Shown: one piece after another, positions 27,063 to 34,921 of the stretch
Layout: the number at the start of each line of letters is the position of its first letter
Position numbering within the stretch: the stretch's first letter is position 1
DNA from: Paucimonas lemoignei
GTDB taxonomy: Bacteria > Pseudomonadota > Gammaproteobacteria > Pseudomonadales > Pseudomonadaceae
Assembly: GCA_900475325.1 (NCBI GenBank)
Contig: LS483371.1
Coordinates: 4,340,001 to 4,404,000 of the forward strand
Reading direction: 5' to 3'
Length of the DNA: 64,000 nucleotides
The notes under the pieces: generated by a model
Seen by the model: the letters and a program-made list of their open reading frames with translations, nothing else
Told to the model about the DNA's origin: nothing
Databases searched by the model: none
Position numbers and translations under genes: made by a program

Positions 27063-27530
27063 ATGACCGCAGCTGCCGACTCCACTGCCGACAGCCATTG
27101 CGATGCCTTGCTGCTCGACAATCAGCTCTGTTTCGCCCTTTATTCCACCTCGCTGTTGATGACCAAGGTCTATAAGCCGCTGTTGCAGGCGCTGGGCCTG
27201 ACCTACCCGCAGTACCTGGCGATGATGGTGCTGTGGGAGCAGGACGGCATCACCGTTGGCGAGATCAGCACCCGCTTGCTGACCGACCCTGGCTCATTGA
27301 CCCCGCTGCTCAAGCGTCTGGAAGGCGAAGGTTTTATCAGCCGCACCCGGAGCAAGGAAGATGAACGCGTGGTTCAGTTGTTCCTCACCGAAGAAGGCAA
27401 GGCTCTGCAACAGAAGGCACTGACGGTGCCGGGCTGCATTTTGTCTGCCAGCGGCCTTGAGCTGGACAAGCTGTTTGAGCTGCAGGCCGAGCTGCTCAAG
27501 TTGCGGGGGAATTTGCAGGGGAGTGTCTGA
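27063..27530 (+). CDS. ohrR: Organic-peroxide-sensing MarR repressor OhrR
   Basis: A 155-residue MarR-family winged-helix regulator. The reactive N-terminal Cys is C23 in DNQLCFALYS, with conserved Tyr residues (LGLTYPQYLAM), and a second Cys (C125, VPGCIL) as in two-Cys OhrR of Xanthomonas. Oxidation releases it from DNA and turns on ohr, 320 bp downstream. AGGA precedes the ATG. It differs from ospR, which is absent near gpx. Confidence 0.92.
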   Translation: MTAAADSTADSHCDALLLDNQLCFALYSTSLLMTKVYKPLLQALGLTYPQYLAMMVLWEQDGITVGEISTRLLTDPGSLTPLLKRLEGEGFISRTRSKEDERVVQLFLTEEGKALQQKALTVPGCILSASGLELDKLFELQAELLKLRGNLQGSV

Positions 27531-27598
27531 TGCAGTGGGTTGCCTGATGCGACGCTGTTCGCTACAGGTGTGCCTATTTTCAGGTACACCCCGGTTCC

Positions 27599-27692
27599 CT
27601 GTGGGAGCGAATTCATTCGCGAAGAGGCCAGTACAGCCGACACGTTTCTGTCGGCCGAAATATTGCCTTCGCGAATGAATTCGCTCCCACAG
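27599..27692. repeat. REPIN, GAGCGAATTCATTCGCGA family
   Basis: Complete inverted pair between ohrR and ohr. Confidence 0.9.
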
Positions 27693-27726
27693 GTTTAACA
27701 ACGCCCCCCTCTCAAAATATTATCTT

Positions 27727-27789
27727 GCGCACAAAACATTTGCGCGCTACATTCCATCTCACTCAGTTAGCGCACAAACATTTAGCGCC
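27727..27789 (+). promoter_or_regulatory. Putative OhrR operators upstream of ohr
   Basis: Two near-identical elements, GCGCACAAAACATTTGCGC (27727-27745) and GCGCACAAACATTTAGCGC (27770-27788), start 43 bp apart, about four helical turns. Each is an imperfect palindrome. OhrR binding is inferred from position. Confidence 0.5.
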
Positions 27790-27851
27790 AACCGACAATT
27801 TTTGAACCCTCCCGATCCTTACGACCTTTCAAATACCAATGAGGTGACACC

Positions 27852-28271
27852 ATGGATACGCTCTACACCGCAATCGCAACTGCAACCGGCGGCCGTGATG
27901 GTCGTGCTGTTTCCAGCGACAACATCCTCGACGTGAAACTGGCCACGCCAAAAGAACTCGGCGGTGCTGGCGGTGCGGCCACCAACCCTGAGCAACTGTT
28001 CGCTGCGGGCTACTCGGCCTGCTTCATCGGTGCATTGAAATTCGTGGCCGGTCAGAGCAAACGCAGCATCCCGGCTGACGCCTCGATCACCGCCCATGTC
28101 GGCATCGGCCAGATCCCGGGCGGTTTCGGTCTGGACATCGACCTGCACATCAGTCTGCCAGGCCTGGAACAAGCCGACGCAGAACAACTGGTCGAAGCCG
28201 CTCACCAGGTGTGCCCGTACTCCAACGCCACTCGCGGCAACGTTGATGTGCGTTTGCACGTGACCGTATAA
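27852..28271 (+). CDS. ohr: Organic hydroperoxide resistance protein Ohr
   Basis: A 139-residue thiol peroxidase that reduces organic hydroperoxides using lipoylated partners. Catalytic cysteines C57 (GYSACFIGA) and C121 (HQVCPYSNATRGN) and the Arg in GRDGRAVS are present. GAGGTGA lies before the ATG. It is preceded by two repeated operator-like elements and regulated in all likelihood by the OhrR encoded upstream. Confidence 0.95.
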   Translation: MDTLYTAIATATGGRDGRAVSSDNILDVKLATPKELGGAGGAATNPEQLFAAGYSACFIGALKFVAGQSKRSIPADASITAHVGIGQIPGGFGLDIDLHISLPGLEQADAEQLVEAAHQVCPYSNATRGNVDVRLHVTV

Positions 28272-28301
28272 CGGCCAAGGCTTCCGGCATGGCCTGAACC
28301 G

Positions 28302-28393
28302 GTGGGAGCGAATTCATTCGCGAATAGGCCAGTACAGCCGACACATTTTTGTCAGCCGATACACAGCTTTCGCGAATGAATTCGCTCCCACAA
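28302..28393. repeat. REPIN, GAGCGAATTCATTCGCGA family
   Basis: Complete inverted pair between the convergent ohr and efp genes. Confidence 0.9.
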
Positions 28394-28436
28394 GGGCAGC
28401 CGTGTTTGCCCGATAGAAGCAAAAACAAACGCCCAC

Positions 28437-28466
28437 AAAAAAGCCCGCATCGCTGCGGGCTTTTTG
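28437..28466 (-). terminator. Intrinsic terminator after efp
   Basis: Stem AAAGCCCGCA/TGCGGGCTTT with loop TCGC, A run on one side and T run on the other. It can serve efp and, from the other side, ohr. Confidence 0.88.
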
Positions 28467-28487
28467 TTGTTCCGGTAAAAGCTGTGC

Positions 28488-29057
28488 TTATTTAGCACGG
28501 CCTTTGTAGGAACCGCCTTCACGGGTGTCGATTTCGATGCGGTCACCGATTTCGATGAAATCAGCCACTTGCAGCTCGGTACCGTTGCTCAGCTTGGCAG
28601 GCTTCATCACCTTGCCGGACGTGTCGCCACGAGCCGAACCTTCGGTGTAGTCAACAACACGCACGATGGTGGTCGGCAGCTCAACGGAAACCAGACGCTC
28701 TTCGAAGAAGATCGCTTCGCAGACGTCGGTCATGCCTTCTTCAACGAATGGCAGAACGGCTTCGATGTCTTCAGCGTTCAGCTCGTACATGGTGTAGTCA
28801 GTGGTGTCCATGAACGTGTAAGTGTCGCCGCTGATGAAGGACAGGGTCGCTTCTTTGCGGTCGAGGATTACGTCGTCCAGTTTGTCGTCAGCGCTGTAAA
28901 CGATCTCGGTCTTGTAACCGGTCAGCAGGTTTTTCAGCTTGGTCTTCATGATCGCGCTGTTACGACCGGACTTAGTGAATTCAGCCTTCTGAACCAGCCA
29001 AGGGTCGTTTTCGAGACGAATTACGGTACCGGGTTTGAGTTCTTTACCAGTTTTCAT
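28488..29057 (-). CDS. efp: Translation elongation factor P
   Basis: A 189-residue three-domain OB-fold factor that rescues ribosomes stalled at polyproline. The tip of domain I reads [11 protein letters not shown], placing Arg at residue 32. This is the form rhamnosylated by EarP in pseudomonads, rather than the lysine modified by EpmA. Start at 29055-29057 gives the usual [12 protein letters not shown]. earP lies just upstream on the same strand, with a long inverted repeat between. Confidence 0.97.
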   Translation of the reverse strand: MKTGKELKPGTVIRLENDPWLVQKAEFTKSGRNSAIMKTKLKNLLTGYKTEIVYSADDKLDDVILDRKEATLSFISGDTYTFMDTTDYTMYELNAEDIEAVLPFVEEGMTDVCEAIFFEERLVSVELPTTIVRVVDYTEGSARGDTSGKVMKPAKLSNGTELQVADFIEIGDRIEIDTREGGSYKGRAK

Positions 29058-29089
29058 TGCGTATATCCGAATTTGGATGGAATTACCGA

Positions 29090-29139
29090 GGCTCTGTACG
29101 AGAAACACCTTCTACAACGGGCCTTTTTCGTACAGAGCC
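29090..29139 (-). other. Long inverted repeat between earP and efp
   Basis: Arms GGCTCTGTACGA (29090-29101) and TCGTACAGAGCC (29128-29139) are exact complements around a 26-nt loop, with further A/T pairing inside. It is in the leader of efp and after the stop of earP. No U tract follows, so a leader structure or regulatory site is as likely as a terminator. Confidence 0.6.
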
Positions 29140-29144
29140 TAATA

Positions 29145-30302
29145 TCAAGGCCGCGTATCATACGAAACTCCACAAAACAGTACCAGCGCCGCAGCAAGAT
29201 CAGCCTGCGAAGCCAATTGCGTGCACCAGCTGCGGGCATGCGCCTGGACCTCTGCCGCGTTGGCCGCCAGCACCTGCCAACTTTGAGTGCCGTCTTCACC
29301 TGCATTCCACGCCCGCCAGAAACCACTCAAGCCCTGCGCAACGGCTGGGGAGAGCCCCGGCTGGTATAGGGCAAGGAACGCATCAAGCTTGGCCCAGTGC
29401 GCGTCATCGTCCTGTTCATAGATGTGCCACAGCAGCGGCCGACCCGCCCATTGCCCGCGTATAAACGAGTCTTCGCCGCGCACTACGTTGAAATCGCAGC
29501 ACCATAACAAGCGGTCGTAATCCTCCTGTCTGACGAACGGCAGCACCTGAATAGTCAGTGAGCCACGTTTTTCCACCGATCCGGCGCGTAAAGGCTCGCC
29601 CTCCAGCCAACGTTGCAGATCACCGAGAATGCGCCCTTCCGGGACCAGCAAGTGAGTGGGCTGTTCATCATGGGCCAGCGCATCCAGCCATGGGCCGATG
29701 CCGGGATTCTCGTAGGCAAACACCGAAATAAGCCGCGCGCCTTCGTCAGGCGTAACCCCGAGCCCCTGCAGGAAACTTCGCTGCGCAGCGGTGTCTTGCT
29801 GAAAAGCCTGACGGCTGGCGATCAGGCTTGCCTCGCGCAGCAGGCCACCGGTGGTCGGCAGAAACCCCGGAAAGAAAAAGAATTTACGCAGGCCATTGGA
29901 TTGCACCGACGGCAACCCGTGACAGCCGCTGACCCAGTCCTCGGCGCTGAGGTATTCCAGATTGATCCACACCGGCCGCGGCGAGCGCTGCAGGATGGCC
30001 TCTTCATACGCAGGCGGCAGGCGGCAGGCGAAGGCTTCGATGATCACATCAGCCACCTCGGCGGGCTGCCAGCGCTCGGCCCCATCTTTGGCCCAGAGAT
30101 GAACGCTGACGCCCTCCTGCCACTGCTGCGCGGCCGTAGCCTCCGCCGTCGGGCACAGACGCACGAACGCGCCCAGGTCATCGACCCACAGGCGCACAGC
30201 CAGGTCGTGTTCAGCCACCAGTTGCCGGGCCAGCCGCCAGGTCACGCCGATGTCGCCGTAGTTATCCACGACGCTGCAAAAGATGTCCCAAGAGGCTTTC
30301 AT
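29145..30302 (-). CDS. earP: EF-P arginine rhamnosyltransferase EarP
   Basis: A 385-residue GT-B inverting glycosyltransferase (formerly DUF2331) that transfers rhamnose from dTDP-rhamnose to Arg32 of EF-P. Asp13 and Asp17 of DNYGDIG match residues reported as essential in Pseudomonas EarP. The C-terminal nucleotide-sugar site has FNVVRGEDSFIRGQWAG. The ATG at 30300-30302 follows GGGAG at 7 nt. Genetic linkage to efp supports the assignment. Confidence 0.95.
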   Translation of the reverse strand: MKASWDIFCSVVDNYGDIGVTWRLARQLVAEHDLAVRLWVDDLGAFVRLCPTAEATAAQQWQEGVSVHLWAKDGAERWQPAEVADVIIEAFACRLPPAYEEAILQRSPRPVWINLEYLSAEDWVSGCHGLPSVQSNGLRKFFFFPGFLPTTGGLLREASLIASRQAFQQDTAAQRSFLQGLGVTPDEGARLISVFAYENPGIGPWLDALAHDEQPTHLLVPEGRILGDLQRWLEGEPLRAGSVEKRGSLTIQVLPFVRQEDYDRLLWCCDFNVVRGEDSFIRGQWAGRPLLWHIYEQDDDAHWAKLDAFLALYQPGLSPAVAQGLSGFWRAWNAGEDGTQSWQVLAANAAEVQAHARSWCTQLASQADLAAALVLFCGVSYDTRP

Positions 30303-30421
30303 TTCCGGCTCCCTGAGGCCCAATGATAAAAAACGTCGATTGTCGTTCAGACAACCGGCATGCACCAGCCTTGGCTCATGTCACAATCGCCAGCACCTGC
30401 CGTCAACGTCGAGTAGTCGCC

Positions 30422-30820
30422 ATGCCTGATTCAAGTCGCCCTGCGCTGAACGCCTCTGTCCACCCGCTGAAACTCATCGCCTGCATCGCCATTGGCATCT
30501 GGCTGGGGTTTATCGCAATCGCGCTGACCGGCCTGCTGTTCTACAAGGCACTGCCCGAATCCGACACTCAGGCAATCCACAATGCCGCTGCGCAATTGAC
30601 TACCCCGCCCGCAGCAAAGGTAACGCCCGAGGCCGAGAAAACCATGTTCGAGAAATACGAACAGAGCCTGCGTGAAAGCGAAGCGCGCCAGGCCTGGGAG
30701 CAAGCCCAGGAACAGCAACAGAAGAACTTCAACCCTGCGAAGTGCAACTTCTGGATGCAGCAAGACCGAACCGCGCCGAGCGAAAAAAGCCGCGCCAATG
30801 TCAGCCAGTTCTGCGGATAG
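30422..30820 (+). CDS. Hypothetical single-pass membrane protein
   Basis: A 132-residue protein. One transmembrane segment (about residues 18-42, LIACIAIGIWLGFIAIALTG) is followed by a polar, Gln/Glu-rich region predicted to be helical (RESEARQAWEQAQEQQQK). The two C-terminal cysteines (AKCNFW and SQFCG) could form a disulfide if the domain is periplasmic. No known domain recognised. The gene is 3 nt upstream of the GreA/GreB-like gene, so they are likely co-transcribed. Confidence 0.65.
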   Translation: MPDSSRPALNASVHPLKLIACIAIGIWLGFIAIALTGLLFYKALPESDTQAIHNAAAQLTTPPAAKVTPEAEKTMFEKYEQSLRESEARQAWEQAQEQQQKNFNPAKCNFWMQQDRTAPSEKSRANVSQFCG

Positions 30821-30823
30821 ACC

Positions 30824-31306
30824 ATGAACAAGCAAGAAGTCCTACAGCTGATTGTCGAAAAGCTGACGATCGACCTGGACATCGCCCAGCGCGCCGCACA
30901 AACGGCCTACGAAACAGCGACCCACGAAGAAAATATCGCCGAGAACAAATACGACACCCTGGGCCTGGAAGCCTCGTATCTGGCAGCGGGCCAGGCGAGG
31001 CGCGTGGAGGAAATCCGCCAGTCGCTGGTGCTCTATCAAAAACTGAGTGTGACGCCCTTCAATGAAGACAAAGGCATTCAGTCGGGTGACCTGATCACAC
31101 TGGAGAATGATCAAGGGATCGAGCAGCATCTGTTCCTCGGCCCTGATGCCGCTGGTCTGAAGATTCCCGTCGGCGAACTCATCGTGACCGTCATCACCTC
31201 CCGTGCGCCATTGGGCCAGACGCTGCTGGGCAAACTTCCCGGCGACGAGCTGGAAATCACCGTCAATGGCACGCGCCAATCCTTTGAGGTCACGCGGATA
31301 GTGTGA
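30824..31306 (+). CDS. GreA/GreB-family transcript cleavage factor-like protein
   Basis: A 160-residue protein. The C-terminal FKBP-like GreA_GreB domain (about 85-158, with VGELIVTVITSRAPLGQTLLG) follows a shorter helical N-terminus (1-60). The acidic tip residues of a true Gre coiled coil are not clear (ENIAENKYDTLGLEASYLA contains D and E). It may act at the RNA polymerase secondary channel, but activity cannot be claimed. Co-transcribed with the membrane protein upstream. Confidence 0.7.
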   Translation: MNKQEVLQLIVEKLTIDLDIAQRAAQTAYETATHEENIAENKYDTLGLEASYLAAGQARRVEEIRQSLVLYQKLSVTPFNEDKGIQSGDLITLENDQGIEQHLFLGPDAAGLKIPVGELIVTVITSRAPLGQTLLGKLPGDELEITVNGTRQSFEVTRIV

Positions 31307-31428
31307 CCGGCTATTCATTTGCAGGCTTGATCGCTCCAACTTTTTCTGGGTAAGGTGGCTTCGTCGCCACACAAAGTGACCGGGACTACATAACCGGAAG
31401 CAAGGACTCACTAAGTAGGAGATATTTC

Positions 31429-31626
31429 ATGACGAACGTCATAGCTTTCCCTGACGCCCATGAACGTGATCGCCTCAAGTCAAGTGACCACCCTGGGCTG
31501 AGATACCTGAACAAGAAAGAGCGACAACTGATCGACCAATTACGCTCGACGAGCCATGCGGGACGCCAGTACGTCTATGACTACGCGAGCATCATGCACC
31601 TCTCCAAGCCTCTGCATCCGGATTGA
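31429..31626 (+). CDS. Small protein of unknown function (65 aa)
   Basis: A 65-residue basic protein (LRYLNKKERQLIDQLRSTSH) with a perfect AGGAG seven bases before its ATG and normal Pseudomonas codon use, so probably real. No domain recognised. It follows the Gre-like gene by 122 bp, which holds a small GTGGC/GCCAC stem, and is followed by a REPIN. Confidence 0.6.
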   Translation: MTNVIAFPDAHERDRLKSSDHPGLRYLNKKERQLIDQLRSTSHAGRQYVYDYASIMHLSKPLHPD

Positions 31627-31648
31627 CGGCTGATGTAATGTGATCCTC

Positions 31649-31740
31649 GTGGGAGCGAATTCATTCGCGAAAGGGCCGGTACAGGCGATAGATAGCTGTC
31701 GCCTGTGAAGCCGCTTTCGCGAATAAATTCGCTCCCACAG
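31649..31740. repeat. REPIN, GAGCGAATTCATTCGCGA family
   Basis: Complete inverted pair between the 65-aa ORF and the DUF1003 gene. One arm has a single change (aataaattcgc). Confidence 0.9.
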
Positions 31741-31821
31741 GTTCTGCTTCAGCTCATGTTCAGCTCATGACACTGCATGCGCCTATAGTGGCCCCATTGT
31801 ATTGGCCACCAGGACACCGTC

Positions 31822-32328
31822 ATGAGCACCCCAGGGTCTGAACCCACCGGCAAAAAGATCGTCGACCACCTGCGTTTCCACAAGCATCACGCTCATCTGG
31901 CCAGTACCTTTGGCAATGATGGCTTTGCGTTGAAGGCTGAGGCCTTTGCGCGATTTTTCGGTACTCCGGCTTTCCTCGGTGCACAGACGGTCATTGTCCT
32001 GCTCTGGGTGGTGTGCAACGCCACCGGCCTGACCCAGTTCGATCTCTACCCTTTCATCCTGCTCAACCTGGCGTTCAGCCTGCAATCGGCCTATGCCGCG
32101 CCGCTGATCCTGCTGGCCCAGACACGCCAATCGGCCAGGGACAAAGCCAACGCCGATGCCGACGCCCAGCACCGTGAGGACTTGGCGGCGCAGATGCTGT
32201 CGTTGCTGGAACAGAACACTCAACTGACCCTGCTGACTAAATCCCTCACCGAACGCATCGAGACCCTGACGTCGGACATGCACAAGCATTTCGTCAAACG
32301 CGACCCGGTGGATGGAAAATCCCTGTAG
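31822..32328 (+). CDS. DUF1003 membrane protein
   Basis: A 168-residue inner-membrane protein of the DUF1003 family with two close transmembrane segments (about 53-72 and 78-100). The C-terminus is a helical, charged tail. The family motif region FGTPAFLGAQTVIVLLWV and LYPFILLNLAFSLQSAYAAP is clear. Function unknown. Its last sense codon and TAG stop (ctg tag) come from the first bases of a REPIN, so the native C-terminus may have been altered. Confidence 0.8.
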   Translation: MSTPGSEPTGKKIVDHLRFHKHHAHLASTFGNDGFALKAEAFARFFGTPAFLGAQTVIVLLWVVCNATGLTQFDLYPFILLNLAFSLQSAYAAPLILLAQTRQSARDKANADADAQHREDLAAQMLSLLEQNTQLTLLTKSLTERIETLTSDMHKHFVKRDPVDGKSL

Positions 32329-32397
32329 GAGCTGCCGAAGGCTGCGAAAACAATCCCCCTGATACACCGCGATTCGCAGTCTGCGGCAGCTTCTACA
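32323..32397. repeat. REPIN overlapping the DUF1003 stop codon
   Basis: CTGTAGGAGCTGCCGAAGG at its left end supplies the final Leu-stop of the preceding gene; the right arm is diverged (cgcagtctgcggcagc). Confidence 0.8.
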
Positions 32398-32558
32398 CAT
32401 GCAATCGAACGATCTCCCCCCGCCGCTGCCCCACTAAACAAGCCCATTCGTGACACGCAGGCAAATATCCCTTTCCCGATCCACTGTTTTTCCCCAGGGT
32501 CCGAGCCGGGATACTGCGCTCACGTCTTGTTTATTCATTCCTCAAAGGAGCACCGCAC

Positions 32559-33362
32559 ATGACCGTTCCAGCCTTCGGCCTCGGCACTTTTCGCCTCAAG
32601 GATCAGGTGGTTATCGACTCCGTGACCAACGGCCTTGAAGTGGGCTATCGCGTAATCGATACCGCACAGATTTATGGCAACGAAGCCGAAGTCGGCAAAG
32701 CCATTGCCGACAGCAGCGTGTCTCGCGATGAGTTGTTCATCACCACCAAGATCTGGACCGACAACTTCGCCGCCGACAAGCTGATCCCGAGCCTCAAGGA
32801 AAGCCTGGCCAAGCTGCAGACCGACCACGTGGACCTGACCTTGATTCACTGGCCATCGCCTCAGGGCGCGGTGCCGGTCAAGGAATTCATGACCGCGTTG
32901 CTGGAGGCCAAACAGCAAGGCCTGACCAAGCAGATCGGTATCTCCAACTTCACCATCGCCCTGATGAAAGAAGCCATCGAAGCAGTGGGCGCAGAAAACA
33001 TCGCCACCAACCAGATCGAACTGCATCCGTATCTGCAGAACCGCAAGGTTGCAGCGTTCGCCCAGCAGAACGGGATTCAGATCACCTCGTACATGACCCT
33101 GGCCTATGGCGAAGTGCTCAAGGATCCGGTCATCGAGCAGATCGCCGAGCGCCACAACGCGACCGCCGCCCAAGTGACCTTGGCCTGGGCGATGCAATTG
33201 GGTTACGCGGTGATCCCGTCGTCGACCAAGCGCAGCAACCTGGAGAGCAACCTCAAGGCGTGCGAGCTGAAGTTGAGCGACGAAGACATGGCGCAGATTG
33301 CGGCACTGGATCGCGGCCATCGCCTGACCAGCCCGGCAAGCCTCGCGCCGCAGTGGGATTGA
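32559..33362 (+). CDS. dkgB: 2,5-diketo-D-gluconate reductase B-type aldo/keto reductase
   Basis: A 267-residue AKR with a TIM-barrel. The catalytic tetrad is visible: Asp and Tyr in DTAQIYGNE, Lys in TTKIW and His in LTLIHWPSP. The NADPH loop is the C-terminal [14 protein letters not shown]. It reduces diketogluconate, methylglyoxal or beta-keto esters in E. coli; physiological role here unproven. AAAGGAG precedes the ATG at about 9 nt. The gene lies just outside the pyoverdine genes and has no PvdS box. Confidence 0.88.
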   Translation: MTVPAFGLGTFRLKDQVVIDSVTNGLEVGYRVIDTAQIYGNEAEVGKAIADSSVSRDELFITTKIWTDNFAADKLIPSLKESLAKLQTDHVDLTLIHWPSPQGAVPVKEFMTALLEAKQQGLTKQIGISNFTIALMKEAIEAVGAENIATNQIELHPYLQNRKVAAFAQQNGIQITSYMTLAYGEVLKDPVIEQIAERHNATAAQVTLAWAMQLGYAVIPSSTKRSNLESNLKACELKLSDEDMAQIAALDRGHRLTSPASLAPQWD

Positions 33363-33382
33363 TTTTGAAATAAACCTCTGAC

Positions 33383-33459
33383 CTGTAGGAGCTGCCGCAG
33401 GCTGCGAAGGCAATGCACCTGACACACCGCCATTCGCAGCCTTCGGCAGCTCCTACAGG
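33383..33459. repeat. REPIN, GAGCTGCCGCAGGCTGCGA family
   Basis: Complete inverted pair between the convergent dkgB and pvdA genes. Confidence 0.88.
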
Positions 33460-33471
33460 TCTCGGTGGCCT

Positions 33472-34806
33472 TCACCCCACCGCCAACAACCGCTCCAGCA
33501 CCGCCTGATCCCGGCTGCCCTGGCTGATGTTGGCGTACAGGGACTCGGCGATTTCATCGGCACGGATCGGCAGCACCGATAACAAGGTGTCGCTCAAACC
33601 ATGGCTGGATTCGCAGAACCCCTGCATGTAGATCGACGCCTGACAGCGCGCATCGGTCTTGATCCGGTAGTCCCGCGCCACTTCGAAATCCCCCAGGTAT
33701 TCACTCAACGGCTCCAGCAAATGCCGGTGCAATTGCCGCTCGTAGCCGGTCGCCAACACCACGGCGTCATAGGTGTGCAGGCTGCTCGCCCCCGTGGCGA
33801 CATTGCCCAGGGCGAGTTCAATGCCGTTGTCTGTCGCTGTGGCCGTGTGCACTGCGGTCAGATTGCGGAAAGTATGACGCGCGATGCCAGACACTTTCTG
33901 CCGATAGAACACACCGTAGATGCGCTCGATCAGGTCGATGTCCACCACCGAATAATTGGTGCTGTGGTACTCGCGGATCATCTGTTCGCGTTGCGCATCA
34001 TTCTGGCTGAACATCAGGTCGGTGAACTCCGGAGAGAACACCTCGTTGACGAACGGGCTGTCGTCGGCCGGCTTTAACGCCGAGCCGCGCAGTATCACGT
34101 CCACCTGCACCGACGGATAGCTGTCGTTAAGGTCGATGAACGCCTCGGCGGCGCTTTGCCCGCCACCAATGATCGCGATACGCATCGGCTTGCCATTGAC
34201 GCACGCTTGGCGCGCCATGCACTGCAAGTACTGGGAGTGGTGGAAAACCCGGCCATCGCCCTTGAGGGCGACGAAGGCGTCCGGAATCCGTGGCGTACCG
34301 CCAGGGCTGACCACCACCGAACGCGTGGTTCGCACGTGGTTCTGGCCTTGGGTATCGCGAGAAATCACCCGCAACGCTTCGACCTTTTGCTTGTGCAACA
34401 CCGGCTCGATGGCCGTGACTTCTTCGCCGTAGCGGCTCTGATCCTCGAACTGCGCCGCTACCCAGCGCAGGTAGTCGTTGTACTCCATGCGGCACGGGTA
34501 AAACGTCCCGAGGTTGATGAAGTCCACCAGTCGGCCATGCTGCTTGAGGTAATTGACGAACGAGAACGGGCTGGTCGGGTTACGCAACGTGACCAGGTCC
34601 TTGAGGAAGGAAATCTGCAGCTCGCTCTGGGTCACCAGCGTATTGCCGTGCCAACGGTAATCGGCCTGCTTGTCGAGGAACAACACATCCAGCGCGCCCT
34701 GTTGCTCGCCGCGTTCCTGCAAGGCAATCGCCAACGCCAGATTGGAAGGGCCGAAGCCGATACCGATCAGATCGTGAACCACGGCAGATACAAGAGCCTG
34801 TGTCAT
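33472..34806 (-). CDS. pvdA: L-ornithine N5-monooxygenase PvdA
   Basis: A 444-residue FAD- and NADPH-dependent enzyme that hydroxylates ornithine for pyoverdine hydroxamates. The FAD site IGIGFGPSNLALAIAL is N-terminal, the NADPH site is IAIIGGGQSAAEAFIDL, and the C-terminal second FAD/substrate motif is DAVVLATGYERQL. The ATG at 34804-34806 gives the length of P. aeruginosa PvdA (443). A perfect PvdS box lies 74 bp upstream. It reads leftward, opposite to the NRPS genes. Confidence 0.95.
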   Translation of the reverse strand: MTQALVSAVVHDLIGIGFGPSNLALAIALQERGEQQGALDVLFLDKQADYRWHGNTLVTQSELQISFLKDLVTLRNPTSPFSFVNYLKQHGRLVDFINLGTFYPCRMEYNDYLRWVAAQFEDQSRYGEEVTAIEPVLHKQKVEALRVISRDTQGQNHVRTTRSVVVSPGGTPRIPDAFVALKGDGRVFHHSQYLQCMARQACVNGKPMRIAIIGGGQSAAEAFIDLNDSYPSVQVDVILRGSALKPADDSPFVNEVFSPEFTDLMFSQNDAQREQMIREYHSTNYSVVDIDLIERIYGVFYRQKVSGIARHTFRNLTAVHTATATDNGIELALGNVATGASSLHTYDAVVLATGYERQLHRHLLEPLSEYLGDFEVARDYRIKTDARCQASIYMQGFCESSHGLSDTLLSVLPIRADEIAESLYANISQGSRDQAVLERLLAVG

Positions 34807-34879
34807 TCCAGTGTCCTCAGGAAAGTGTTGCGTACTCGTCAATCGGGATGGTCAGCAAGCTGGCCTGTTGCAGTAGGGA

Positions 34880-34903
34880 ACGAGGGCAACGAAACAAAAT
34901 TTA
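34880..34903 (-). promoter_or_regulatory. PvdS iron-starvation box of pvdA
   Basis: Minus strand TAAAT, then exactly 16 nt, then CGT, the reported consensus for the ECF sigma factor PvdS. Confidence 0.9.
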
Positions 34904-34921
34904 ACGATTGCCCTGCCCGGC

